A program made the translations under genes and the position numbers. Shown here piece by piece: positions 46,620 to 55,312 of a stretch of DNA of 64,000 bases. Numbering within the stretch: position 1 is the stretch's first letter; every line of letters starts with the position of its first letter. The stretch covers positions 62,001 through 126,000 of the forward strand of contig NZ_FNQK01000009.1 of assembly GCF_900107625.1 (NCBI RefSeq). The letters are read 5' to 3'. The DNA is from Bizionia paragorgiae (GTDB lineage: Bacteria; Bacteroidota; Bacteroidia; Flavobacteriales; Flavobacteriaceae). The notes under the pieces are model-generated. The model saw nothing but the letters and a program-made list of their open reading frames with translations. It did not search any database and had not been told where the DNA came from.

Positions 46620-47632
46620 TGCACATTCAAGATAACATATCTTTAAAAGACTACAATACTTTTGGTATTGATGTAACGGCAAAACACTTTGTTTCGGTAA
46701 GCGCGCTTGACGAATTAATTGCGGTTTTAAAATTAGATCAATACCAAAACAAATTGATTCTTGGCGGTGGTAGCAACATGCTACTCACAAAACCTGTTGA
46801 CGCTTTAGTCATCCATATTAACATTAAAGGAAAATCCGTACTCTCTAATCAAAATAACAGCGTGCTAATAGAAGCTCAAGCTGGAGAAAATTGGCACGAG
46901 TTTGTACAGTGGACCTTGGAACACAATTATGGAGGGTTAGAAAACATGTCGCTTATACCAGGTAATGTGGGAACAGCACCCATTCAAAATATTGGCGCGT
47001 ATGGTGTTGAACTTAAGGATCATTTTGTGTCTTGCCAAGCATTAAACTTAGAGACCCTAGAATTAGAAACATTTACAAAGCACATTTGCCAATTTGGATA
47101 TAGAAATTCTATTTTTAAACACGAAGCCAAAGGTAAATACATTATAATAAGCGTCGTATTTGAATTGACAACAACAAACCATGTTCTTCGTACCAATTAC
47201 GGAGCTATTACTTCTCAACTTGAAGCAATGCATGTTGTGACGCCTAGCATTCAAACAATATCGCAAGCCGTTATCGCTATTCGCGAGAACAAATTACCAA
47301 ACCCTAAAGAGATTGGAAATAGCGGAAGTTTCTTTAAAAACCCCGTTATTCTAAACTCTCAATTTGAACTTTTAAAACAGAACTTCCCAAACATCCCTAG
47401 TTACCCGGTTTCTGAAACAGAGGTTAAAGTACCTGCAGGCTGGCTTATAGAAACTGCAGGCTTTAAAGGAAAGACATTCGGTAATTACGGCGTTCATAAA
47501 AACCAAGCGTTAGTCCTCGTTAATTACGGCGGAGCAAAGGGTCAAGATATTTTAGAGCTATCACAATTAATTCAGAAAACAATTTATCGTATCTTTAATA
47601 TATCAATAGAAGCAGAAGTTAACATACTATAA
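46619..47632 (+). CDS. murB: UDP-N-acetylenolpyruvoylglucosamine reductase MurB
   Basis: A 337-residue type I MurB that begins with GTG overlapping the upstream stop. FAD-binding landmarks are GGGSN (49-53) and 'IPGNVGTAPIQNIGAYG' (113-129). The catalytic Ser237 sits in SGSFFKNP (235-242), and a C-terminal 'AGWLIETAGFKG' follows. It reduces UDP-GlcNAc-enolpyruvate with NADPH to UDP-MurNAc in cell wall synthesis. Confidence 0.95.
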   Translation: MHIQDNISLKDYNTFGIDVTAKHFVSVSALDELIAVLKLDQYQNKLILGGGSNMLLTKPVDALVIHINIKGKSVLSNQNNSVLIEAQAGENWHEFVQWTLEHNYGGLENMSLIPGNVGTAPIQNIGAYGVELKDHFVSCQALNLETLELETFTKHICQFGYRNSIFKHEAKGKYIIISVVFELTTTNHVLRTNYGAITSQLEAMHVVTPSIQTISQAVIAIRENKLPNPKEIGNSGSFFKNPVILNSQFELLKQNFPNIPSYPVSETEVKVPAGWLIETAGFKGKTFGNYGVHKNQALVLVNYGGAKGQDILELSQLIQKTIYRIFNISIEAEVNIL

Positions 47633-47688
47633 CCCCTTCTTATTATTAGTTTTCTAACGACTATTACTAACGAATCTATACAATAATT

Positions 47689-48219
47689 TTGAGTACAACA
47701 CTAGAAATAGAAATTGTAGAATTACTTAAAAATGGCGATAAAAAAGCCATGGTTTTACTTTACGAAAATTATTCTGGCGCTCTATTAGGAGTGATAAAAA
47801 AGATAATTTCAGATAATGATTTAGCCCAAGACGTACTTCAAGAAAGTTTTATTAAGGTGTGGAAAAACTCAAAAAGCTACAACCCTGAAAAAGCAAAACT
47901 CTTTACTTGGTTATATCGTATAGCATACAACTCGGCCATAGACAAAGTTAGGTCGACCACTAATAAATCACAAAAAGAAATCCAAATTGAAGATTCCAAC
48001 GTATATAAACTGACAACCAATAGTTTGAATCAGGACACTTTAGATATAAAAAAACACTTAAGTTCCTTAGATTTAAAATATCAAATTGTTATTAATGCGC
48101 TGTTTTTTGAAGGCATGACACAACAAGAGGCTAGCGACGAATTAGAAATCCCTTTAGGAACTATAAAATCTAGATTAAAAATAGGTTTACGTGAACTTAA
48201 AAAGATTTACAACCCATAA
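47689..48219 (+). CDS. ECF-type RNA polymerase sigma factor
   Basis: A 176-residue sigma with regions 2 and 4. It starts at TTG ('MSTTLEIEIVELLKNGDKKAM'), since the first ATG, 20 codons in, would cut region 2. Region 2 has 'LAQDVLQESFIKVWKNSKSYNPEKAKLFTWLYRIAYNSAIDKVR' in pieces; region 4 has 'GMTQQEASDELEIPLGTIKSRLKIGLRELKK'. This resembles SigK-type ECFs. An RskA-like anti-sigma gene starts 8 bases downstream. Confidence 0.92.
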   Translation: MSTTLEIEIVELLKNGDKKAMVLLYENYSGALLGVIKKIISDNDLAQDVLQESFIKVWKNSKSYNPEKAKLFTWLYRIAYNSAIDKVRSTTNKSQKEIQIEDSNVYKLTTNSLNQDTLDIKKHLSSLDLKYQIVINALFFEGMTQQEASDELEIPLGTIKSRLKIGLRELKKIYNP

Positions 48220-48227
48220 TTGTAGTA

Positions 48228-49031
48228 ATGATGAATGCTGATATACAAACATTTTTAAACTCTGATTTATTAGAACGTTATCTAATAGGTCAAACCTCAC
48301 ATGAGGAGACACGTACTGTCGAAAATCATATCGAAAATCACCCCGAAGTGGCTAACGCCTACCAAACACTTCAAAATAAACTTGAACTAGTTGCTTTTGC
48401 TAACGCCGAAGACACTCCAAATCACATTTTAGATTCCATATTAGAGGAGCTAGATACGAACCCCGTAGTATCATTACATTCCAGAAGAAAAAAACCTTGG
48501 TTTAACTTTAGTATTGCAGCAAGTATTACTGCTTTAGTATTCGCTGGAAGTTCTGTGTTTTTGTTAACCAAAAACTTAGACTTACAAGATGAGAACCAAG
48601 TCATCGTAGAAGAACTTTTTGATATACGCAGTGATTTACAAAAAAACAATGACAGACTAGAAGCTTTAGCTTTAGAGTTTAAGCAACTTAATAATCCGGA
48701 AACAGAAAAATATATTCTAAAGGGTAATAGAAGAGCAAAAAACTTAAAAACGGTGGCTTACATTAACCCAAAAGAAAAAACATCTATGATAGATGTTGTC
48801 ACTTTACCAACATTACCACCAGAACAATGTTATCAAATTTGGGGTGATATTCAAGGTAAAATGGTAAGCTTAGGAATTCTTAGTGAAACCGATAGACGTT
48901 TACAAAAACTAAACTACTCTGAAGGCACAAAGGGATTAAGTATTACTATAGAACCAAAAGGAGGAAGCTTAAAAGCGACTAATGAAACTCCTGTTGCCGA
49001 AATAGAATTTAACAGCCATCAAAACGACTAA
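48228..49031 (+). CDS. RskA-like transmembrane anti-sigma factor
   Basis: A 267-residue protein. The N-terminal cytoplasmic domain contains 'LLERYLIGQTSHEETRTVENHIENHPEV' (about 14-41), the sigma-binding fold without zinc ligands. One transmembrane segment lies at about 93-114, followed by a coiled linker. The periplasmic C-terminus has 'LPPEQCYQIWGDIQGKMVSLG', the anti-sigma-K (RskA) signature. It holds the ECF sigma encoded just upstream at the membrane until a signal triggers proteolysis (known for the family). Terminator follows. Confidence 0.9.
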   Translation: MMNADIQTFLNSDLLERYLIGQTSHEETRTVENHIENHPEVANAYQTLQNKLELVAFANAEDTPNHILDSILEELDTNPVVSLHSRRKKPWFNFSIAASITALVFAGSSVFLLTKNLDLQDENQVIVEELFDIRSDLQKNNDRLEALALEFKQLNNPETEKYILKGNRRAKNLKTVAYINPKEKTSMIDVVTLPTLPPEQCYQIWGDIQGKMVSLGILSETDRRLQKLNYSEGTKGLSITIEPKGGSLKATNETPVAEIEFNSHQND

Positions 49032-49052
49032 ACGTTTTAATAATAAATTAAC

Positions 49053-49080
49053 AAGCCACACCCAAAAGTGTGGCTTTCTT
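49053..49080 (+). terminator. intrinsic terminator of the ECF sigma/anti-sigma pair
   Basis: A 9-bp stem AAGCCACAC/GTGTGGCTT with a 6-base loop and a T-rich tail, 21 bases after the anti-sigma stop. Confidence 0.75.
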
Positions 49081-49139
49081 ATTTTAAAAAGGATAATAAA
49101 AATCATTACCTTTGTCTTCTAATAATTAATAATAATACT

Positions 49140-49343
49140 GTGAAACTATTTTTAATCACATTAGCATTACTTGGTATCGCCATTGCAGGAATTGCCATTA
49201 AAATTTGGGCAAAAAAAGACGGTAAATTTGCCGGTACTTGTGCCAGCCAGAACCCGATGTTAAATAAAGAGGGGGAAGCTTGTGGTTTTTGTGGAAAAAC
49301 TCCTGAACAATACGAAAACTGTAGCGAACCTCAACACTCGTAA
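49140..49343 (+). CDS. small membrane-anchored four-cysteine protein
   Basis: A 67-residue protein starting at GTG 49140 (MKLFLITLALLGIAIAGIAI); a longer frame back to 49068 would run through the terminator. One hydrophobic segment (about 2-22) is followed by a short domain with Cys34, Cys48, Cys51 and Cys61, including CGFCG, a possible zinc or iron-sulfur site. It resembles short 'membrane or secreted' proteins of Flavobacteriaceae with no known role. The glycosyltransferase gene starts 6 bases downstream. Confidence 0.75.
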   Translation: MKLFLITLALLGIAIAGIAIKIWAKKDGKFAGTCASQNPMLNKEGEACGFCGKTPEQYENCSEPQHS

Positions 49344-49349
49344 AAAAGA

Positions 49350-50462
49350 ATGATAATACTTGATATTGTATTCTATAGCTTTGTCGTTATAGTTTGTATT
49401 CAAGTTGTGTTTTACGGTATCGTTTTCGGCAGCTTCGCATTCCATAATCCAATACAGCCAACACCGAATACAACACCCGTATCTGTCTTGATTTGCGCTA
49501 AGAACGAAGCAAAAAACTTACTTGCTTTCTTACCTTCTATTTTAAAACAAAACTATCCTAATTTTCAGGTTGTGCTCATTAACGATGCCTCTAGCGACAA
49601 TACATTGGAAATAATGGAGGACTTCGCCGAGCAGTACGACAATATTAAAATAGTTAATGTTAGGAACACAGAAGCCTTTTGGGGTAAAAAAAAATACGCC
49701 TTAACCTTAGGCATTAAAGCTGCAAAGTACGAACAATTACTTTTAACCGATGCCGATTGCCAACCAGTTTCAGAACACTGGATACGTGATATGTCAGCCC
49801 ATTTTACTACTAAAAATACAATTATTCTCGGGTACGGTGCTTATAATAAAATAAAGAACTCCCTATTAAATAAAGTGATACGATACGAAACACTGCTTAC
49901 CGCAATGCAGTATTTTTCTTTTGCTAAAATCGGAATACCCTTTATGGGCGTTGGTCGTAATTTGGCTTACAAGCGCTCTGAGTTTTTTAAAACTAACGGA
50001 TTTATAAATCACATAGACGTACGCTCGGGGGACGACGATTTATTTATTAATGAAGCAGCAACTTCACAAAATACGAGTATCTGTTTTTCTCCATCTAGCT
50101 TTACCACCTCTATTCCAAAGACCTCTTTGCATAGTTGGTTTAGACAAAAACGTCGTCACGTGTCTACAGCAAAAAAGTACAAACCACGACACAAAAGCCT
50201 TCTCGCGCTATTTTACAGTTCGCAACTACTATTTTGGATCTTTTCGATCATACTTTTAATCGCTGGTTTTTATTGGCAATTTGCCTTAGTCCTAATACTT
50301 CTTCGCTTTATTGTTCAGATGACAGCAGTCGGTTTTTCGGCAAAAAAACTAAATGAATTAGACCTCATTTTAATACTGCCCTTTTTAGAACTCTTTTTAA
50401 TTGTTTTTCAATTCAGTATATTTATAGCCAATCTCATATCAAAACCTAACTATTGGAAATAG
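49350..50462 (+). CDS. membrane-bound family 2 glycosyltransferase
   Basis: A 370-residue protein with one N-terminal membrane segment (about 4-27), a GT2 domain and two or three C-terminal segments (about 290-365). The GT2 domain has 'VSVLICAKNEAKNLLAFLPSIL', 'VLINDASSDNTLEIM', the DAD motif in 'LLTDADCQP', 'SGDDDLFINEAA' (acceptor base region) and 'WFRQKRRH', a variant of the Q-x-x-R-W motif of processive transferases. It likely makes or modifies an envelope glycan or glycolipid. Its end overlaps the next start by 10 bases. Confidence 0.88.
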   Translation: MIILDIVFYSFVVIVCIQVVFYGIVFGSFAFHNPIQPTPNTTPVSVLICAKNEAKNLLAFLPSILKQNYPNFQVVLINDASSDNTLEIMEDFAEQYDNIKIVNVRNTEAFWGKKKYALTLGIKAAKYEQLLLTDADCQPVSEHWIRDMSAHFTTKNTIILGYGAYNKIKNSLLNKVIRYETLLTAMQYFSFAKIGIPFMGVGRNLAYKRSEFFKTNGFINHIDVRSGDDDLFINEAATSQNTSICFSPSSFTTSIPKTSLHSWFRQKRRHVSTAKKYKPRHKSLLALFYSSQLLFWIFSIILLIAGFYWQFALVLILLRFIVQMTAVGFSAKKLNELDLILILPFLELFLIVFQFSIFIANLISKPNYWK

Positions 50463-51013
50463 AGAAAGCCATAAAAAAGGCGAAACAAAATAATCAAAAA
50501 GCATTTAATTTTTTATTAAATGAATATTGGGATTACGTATATGGCTATCAGCTTAAACGCATTGAAAATGAAAATGATGCGGAGGACATCACTATTCAAA
50601 CCTTCTCTAAAGCCTTTGATAAAATAGCGACCTATAACGAAAAATACACGTTTAAAACGTGGCTTATTACAATTTCTAAGAACATCCATATCGACCTGGT
50701 TCGTAAGGAGAAAAGCTCGATCAACTCTAAAATTACCAATAGCCATGACAATACCGTTTACTTGGTGGCTGACGAATCACCTTCAGCAGAAGACAAATTA
50801 ATTACGGAGCAAAATTTAGCAAAACTTTTACGGGATATAAAAAAGCTAAAACCTCATTACCAAGAAATTATCAATCTTAGATATTTTCAAGAATTGAGTT
50901 ATAAGGAAATCAGTGTAGCACTTAACGAACCTATGAACAACGTTAAAGTAAAACTTTTACGAGCAAAAAAATTACTTGCAGACATTATAAAAAAAAGTGA
51001 TCCCTTATCCTAA
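50453..51013 (+). CDS. ECF-type RNA polymerase sigma factor, coupled to glycosyltransferase gene
   Basis: A 186-residue sigma starting at TTG 50453 inside the glycosyltransferase end (10-base overlap). Region 2 has 'YGYQLKRIENENDAEDITIQTFSKAFDKI' in pieces, then 'FKTWLITISKNIHIDLVRK'. Region 4 has 'LKPHYQEIINLRYFQELSYKEISVALNEPMNNVKVKLLRAKKLL' in pieces. No anti-sigma gene follows; the next gene is lipA under its own promoter-like box. The pairing with a glycosyltransferase may reflect envelope sensing or simple tight packing. Confidence 0.9.
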   Translation: MEIEKAIKKAKQNNQKAFNFLLNEYWDYVYGYQLKRIENENDAEDITIQTFSKAFDKIATYNEKYTFKTWLITISKNIHIDLVRKEKSSINSKITNSHDNTVYLVADESPSAEDKLITEQNLAKLLRDIKKLKPHYQEIINLRYFQELSYKEISVALNEPMNNVKVKLLRAKKLLADIIKKSDPLS

Positions 51014-51049
51014 ATACGCTGCTAACCATAATTTTAAACGGCGATACAC

Positions 51050-51110
51050 ACCCTAAATTAAGTATTTAACTTCATAAAAACCAAATACTGCTACTAGCCA
51101 GTTTTAGGGT
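51050..51110 (+). terminator. nested hairpin before lipA, possible terminator
   Basis: An outer stem ACCCTAAA (51050-51057) with TTTAGGGT (51103-51110) encloses a second stem AGTATTT (51061-51067) with AAATACT (51083-51089). It is followed by TTTCTTTA, 37 bases after the sigma gene. Confidence 0.4.
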
Positions 51111-51140
51111 TTCTTTATCACTAGTTTATAGAATACTTTG

Positions 51141-51148
51141 TATCTTTG
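51141..51148 (+). promoter_or_regulatory. candidate -7 element of lipA
   Basis: TATCTTTG fits the TAnnTTTG consensus, 19 bases before the lipA ATG. No clear -33 TTTG is present. Confidence 0.4.
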
Positions 51149-51167
51149 TAGACAGAAAATTTTATAT

Positions 51168-52043
51168 ATGAAAAGCGAAACAGTTTCCAATATATTACCA
51201 GCTCAAAAAAAACCAAAATGGTTACGTGTAAAATTACCAACAGGTAAAAAGTACACCGAATTACGTGGTTTAGTAGACAAATACGGCTTAAACACCATTT
51301 GTACTTCTGGAAGTTGCCCAAATATGGGTGAATGCTGGGGTGAAGGTACCGCAACGTTTATGATACTTGGAAATGTATGTACGCGATCATGTGGTTTTTG
51401 TGGAGTAAAAACCGGTAGACCTGAAACTGTGGATTGGGATGAACCTGAAAAGGTTGCACGATCTATAAAAATTATGGGAATCAAACACGCTGTACTTACT
51501 AGTGTGGATAGAGATGACCTAAAAGATATGGGGAGTATCATGTGGGCTGAAACTGTAAAGTCGGTTCGCCGTATGAATCCAGAAACCACCTTAGAAACCT
51601 TAATCCCTGATTTTCAAGGTATCGAAAAGCATATTGATAGAATTATTGATGTCGCACCAGAAGTCGTTTCTCATAATATTGAAACCGTTAAACGCTTAAC
51701 ACGTGAAGTAAGAATTCAAGCAAAATACGAAAGAAGCTTAGGGGTTTTAAAGTACTTAAAACAACAAGGTCAGCGCCGTACTAAATCTGGAATTATGTTA
51801 GGTTTAGGAGAAACTCGAGAAGAAGTTATTGAAACACTTCATGATTTAAGAGCCAATGATGTCGATGTGGTCACTATAGGACAATATCTACAACCAAGTA
51901 AAAAACACTTACCTGTAAAGCGCTTTATAATGCCTGATCAGTTTGAAGAATTTAAACAAATTGGACTAGAATTAGGTTTTAGACATGTAGAAAGTAGTGC
52001 TCTAGTGCGTTCGTCTTACAAAGCTCAAAAACACATTAATTAA
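51168..52043 (+). CDS. lipA: lipoyl synthase
   Basis: A 291-residue radical SAM enzyme starting at ATG 51168. The auxiliary cluster cysteines are Cys45, Cys50 and Cys56 ('[13 protein letters not shown]'). The radical SAM cysteines are Cys71, Cys75 and Cys78 ('CTRSCGFC'). The C-terminal '[11 protein letters not shown]' supplies the last serine ligand. It inserts two sulfurs into protein-bound octanoate to make the lipoyl cofactor used by the glycine cleavage H-protein and 2-oxoacid dehydrogenases. The GAPDH gene starts one base after its stop. Confidence 0.96.
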   Translation: MKSETVSNILPAQKKPKWLRVKLPTGKKYTELRGLVDKYGLNTICTSGSCPNMGECWGEGTATFMILGNVCTRSCGFCGVKTGRPETVDWDEPEKVARSIKIMGIKHAVLTSVDRDDLKDMGSIMWAETVKSVRRMNPETTLETLIPDFQGIEKHIDRIIDVAPEVVSHNIETVKRLTREVRIQAKYERSLGVLKYLKQQGQRRTKSGIMLGLGETREEVIETLHDLRANDVDVVTIGQYLQPSKKHLPVKRFIMPDQFEEFKQIGLELGFRHVESSALVRSSYKAQKHIN

Positions 52044-52044
52044 G

Positions 52045-53040
52045 ATGATTACTGTAGCCATTAATGGTTTTGGTAGAATTGGACGTCGTGTTTTTAGATT
52101 ACTAGAAGACCATCCTAACATTAATGTTGTAGCAATTAACGATCTTTCAGACGTTAAAACCTTAAGCCACTTATTAAAATACGATAGTATTCACGGTATT
52201 TTTAAAGGAACTGTTTCACACGATGAAACACATATCATAGCGAATGGTAAAAAGGTGATTTTACTAAACCATAATCATCCAAAAGACATCAATTGGGAGC
52301 CATACCAAGTTGATTTTGTTATTGAAGCCACCGGGAAGTTTAAAACCAAAACAGCTTTAGAGCATCATATTAAAAATGGAGCGAAACGTGTTATTTTAAG
52401 CGTACCGCCAGAAACAGACGACATTAAAACTATAGTTTTAGGGGTTAACGAATCTATTCTCGACGGTTCTGAAGCCATTATTTCTAATGCCTCATGTACT
52501 ACAAATAACGCTGCCCCCATGATGGCCGTTATAAAAGAGCTTTGTGGTATTAACGAGGCCTATATTACTACAATACACTCCTATACTACCGATCAAAGTT
52601 TACATGATCAACCTCACAGAGACTTACGCCGTGCACGCGCTGCAGGACAATCCATTGTACCAACAACCACTGGAGCAGCAAAAGCATTGACGAAAATATT
52701 CCCTGAACTTTCAGACGCTATTGGAGGTTGCGGAATTCGTGTCCCAGTAGCCAATGGGTCTTTAACAGACATTACTTTTAATGTTAAACGGACGGTAACC
52801 ATAGAAGAGGTTAATAATGCATTTAAAAGCGCTGGAGAACACCATTATAAAAACATTTTAGAATATACCGAAGACCCAATCGTATCTATTGATATCGTTG
52901 GCAACACACATTCTTGCATTTTTGACGCTCAAATGACATCGGTTATTGGCAACATGGTGAAAATAATTGGGTGGTATGACAATGAAACGGGGTACTCGAG
53001 CCGAGTGATTGACTTGATTATCAATTTATCAAGAAAATAA
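52045..53040 (+). CDS. gap: type I glyceraldehyde-3-phosphate dehydrogenase
   Basis: A 331-residue enzyme with the NAD fold 'INGFGRIGRRVFRLL', 'INDLSD' and the catalytic Cys151 in SNASCTTN with His178 (TTIHSYT). Substrate-phosphate residues are in 'RAAGQSIVPTTTGAAKA' and the C-terminal 'WYDNETGYSSRVIDL' is typical. It oxidises glyceraldehyde-3-phosphate in glycolysis, or works in reverse for gluconeogenesis. It is one base downstream of lipA, an unusual but tight pairing. Confidence 0.95.
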   Translation: MITVAINGFGRIGRRVFRLLEDHPNINVVAINDLSDVKTLSHLLKYDSIHGIFKGTVSHDETHIIANGKKVILLNHNHPKDINWEPYQVDFVIEATGKFKTKTALEHHIKNGAKRVILSVPPETDDIKTIVLGVNESILDGSEAIISNASCTTNNAAPMMAVIKELCGINEAYITTIHSYTTDQSLHDQPHRDLRRARAAGQSIVPTTTGAAKALTKIFPELSDAIGGCGIRVPVANGSLTDITFNVKRTVTIEEVNNAFKSAGEHHYKNILEYTEDPIVSIDIVGNTHSCIFDAQMTSVIGNMVKIIGWYDNETGYSSRVIDLIINLSRK

Positions 53041-53062
53041 ATACTATTCATTTATAAATAAT

Positions 53063-53070
53063 TATATTTG
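53063..53070 (+). promoter_or_regulatory. candidate -7 element of hybrid kinase gene
   Basis: TATATTTG matches TAnnTTTG, 22 bases before the start codon; the -33 element is not evident. Confidence 0.35.
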
Positions 53071-53092
53071 TTTATTAACCTACATACTCTCA

Positions 53093-55312
53093 ATGTATCG
53101 TAATAACAACATATCATTATATATAATTGTTTTTTTTTGTTTGGTGTTTAGCTTTTCTAATGCTCAAAACCAAAACGCCATCACATCTGATTTAGCACAA
53201 ACGGAAACACTTATATTACAGGCTAAAAAAGAAATAGACAACTACCTATTTATCGATGCTCAAAACACCTTAGATTCCGCTTTACTACTTGCTAAAAAAA
53301 GCAAAAACGATAAAAATCTTGGTATCATTTATTACAAAATAGGAAAACTACAATACATTTCTGAAGATTATGACGACGCTTTAAAAACCTTTTTTAGAGC
53401 TATTGAAATTCAAAGAGAAATTAATGATTACATTAATTTAGCAACGACATATAATGCTATTGGTAAGGTTTACTTATCTTTAGAGGATTACACAAAAGCT
53501 TTAGATTATTTTTTATCCTCCGCAACCAATTACAAGAAAGGTAACTTAGTAAAATTAGAGACCGAAGCTAATTTAAACGCAGGAAAAGCCTATTTAGAAC
53601 TTAAACTATATGATAAGGCAACGGCCACCTTCGATGATGTTATCGCCGTTTCTAAGCAAAATAAATACAATAAATTATTAGCTAGTGCTAGTTTAAACTT
53701 AGCAAAAACACAGATACAAACTAATAATATTGACCTCGCATTAGAGAATGCCATAGCGGGACACGATCTGGCTAAAAAGAATAACTATGAGCCCATACTA
53801 GACAGAAGCTACATGGTTTTAAGTGCTATTTACGAGGAAAAAGGAGATTTATTAAAAGCCAACGATTACCTAAAAAAATACATCGAGCTAACAAATTCTT
53901 TATTATCTGCCAAGCACGGTTTTTTCTATCCTAAAAACCAACGCTCTTCTACTAAAAGCAATGTTACAGATTATATTAGTGAAACCGAAACTGAAATTCA
54001 AAAACGTTCTAATAAAGATACTTTCGACCAACTGACGACTGTTTTAAGTATCGCTTTAATTACAATTTTGTCACTCCTAACGCTTTCACTCTATAAGAAT
54101 AATAATATTAGACTAAAGTCTAACAATGTACTTCATAAGAAAAATGCCGAATTAATTCTCGCAAAAGAAAGGGCGGAATTGGCCTCTAAAACCAAAGCGA
54201 ATTTCTTATCGACAGTTACTCACGAATTAAGAACCCCTCTATATGCGGTAACAGGCTTAACTAATATGCTGCTGGACGAATCACCAAAACCAGAGCAAGT
54301 ACCTCATTTAAAATCATTAAAATTCTCAGGAGAATACCTCTTAACTTTTATTAACGACATACTACAAATCAATAAAATCGAGGCTAATAAAGTCGATATC
54401 GAACCTGAAGTTTTTAATTTAAAGAAAAAAATCTCTAACGTTATTTCTGCCCTTAACAATTCGGCAGTAGACAATAATATTAAGCTTCATTTGGAGTATG
54501 ACAAAGACTTACCTTTTAACTATAATGCCGATCAATTAAAGATATCTCAGATATTGATTAACCTAATTGGAAATGCTATTAAATTTACTAAGGACGGTGA
54601 CATATGGGTTCGTGCCAAAAAGGTTAAAAATGAAAATAATATCTATACTGTTCGTTTTGAAGTTGAAGACAACGGAATAGGAATAAGCAAAGAAAAGCAA
54701 GAACTCATGTTCGAAAGCTTCTCTCAGGGCTCCATACAAATTAATAGAAAGTATGGAGGAACAGGATTAGGATTATCTATCGTAAAAGGGCTTATTGATA
54801 TATTAAATGGTAAAATTAATTTGAAAAGTGATTTAGGCAAAGGCTCTTTATTCTACTTTGAAATCCCTATGCAGTATACCGACGAAGTGATTAAAGAAAA
54901 GAAAATAAACTTATTTAAAGATATCAGTGAGATTGACCTTACCAAAATTAAAATCTTAGTGGTTGAAGACAATAAAATCAACCAAATGATCACCAAAAAG
55001 ATTTTAAATAAGATGAAACTTAATTGTGATATTGTCGATAATGGAGAAGAAGCGGTTGATAAAGTTAAAACAACAGCTTACGATGTGGTATTGATGGATA
55101 TCCACATGCCTGGTATTAGTGGTATTGAAGCCACAAAAATTATACGAACGTTTAATAAAGACCTTACTATTTTTGCATTGACAGCCGTTACTATTGAAGA
55201 TAAAATGCAAGAATTTAATGAGGCAGGATTCACCGATATAATTTCAAAACCGTTTAAACAAGAAGACTTCGAAAAGAAATTATTTAATGCATTAATTGTT
55301 CCTCAAGTTTAA
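53093..55312 (+). CDS. TPR-sensor hybrid histidine kinase with receiver domain
   Basis: A 739-residue protein with a signal peptide ending 'FSNAQ', about six TPR-like repeats in the periplasm (35-270), one transmembrane segment (about 317-336) and a short coil. The kinase then follows: His377 in VTHELRTPL, the N-box 'NLIGNAIKFTKDG', and ATP lids 'VEDNGIGI' and 'YGGTGLGLSI'. A receiver domain ends it, with phospho-acceptor Asp669 (VLMDIHMPG) and Lys719 (ISKPF). It lacks a DNA-binding output, so it should pass phosphate to a separate regulator or act through the receiver. Its stop overlaps that of convergent lpxK. Confidence 0.92.
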   Translation: MYRNNNISLYIIVFFCLVFSFSNAQNQNAITSDLAQTETLILQAKKEIDNYLFIDAQNTLDSALLLAKKSKNDKNLGIIYYKIGKLQYISEDYDDALKTFFRAIEIQREINDYINLATTYNAIGKVYLSLEDYTKALDYFLSSATNYKKGNLVKLETEANLNAGKAYLELKLYDKATATFDDVIAVSKQNKYNKLLASASLNLAKTQIQTNNIDLALENAIAGHDLAKKNNYEPILDRSYMVLSAIYEEKGDLLKANDYLKKYIELTNSLLSAKHGFFYPKNQRSSTKSNVTDYISETETEIQKRSNKDTFDQLTTVLSIALITILSLLTLSLYKNNNIRLKSNNVLHKKNAELILAKERAELASKTKANFLSTVTHELRTPLYAVTGLTNMLLDESPKPEQVPHLKSLKFSGEYLLTFINDILQINKIEANKVDIEPEVFNLKKKISNVISALNNSAVDNNIKLHLEYDKDLPFNYNADQLKISQILINLIGNAIKFTKDGDIWVRAKKVKNENNIYTVRFEVEDNGIGISKEKQELMFESFSQGSIQINRKYGGTGLGLSIVKGLIDILNGKINLKSDLGKGSLFYFEIPMQYTDEVIKEKKINLFKDISEIDLTKIKILVVEDNKINQMITKKILNKMKLNCDIVDNGEEAVDKVKTTAYDVVLMDIHMPGISGIEATKIIRTFNKDLTIFALTAVTIEDKMQEFNEAGFTDIISKPFKQEDFEKKLFNALIVPQV

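Noticed and set aside
49068-49139. Longer start for the small four-cysteine protein
   Set aside because: It would begin inside the terminator hairpin of the preceding gene and adds residues unlike a signal anchor.
51203-51589. Open frame of 128 codons on the minus strand inside lipA
   Set aside because: It lies entirely within the radical SAM domain and shows no signal peptide, domain or start context.
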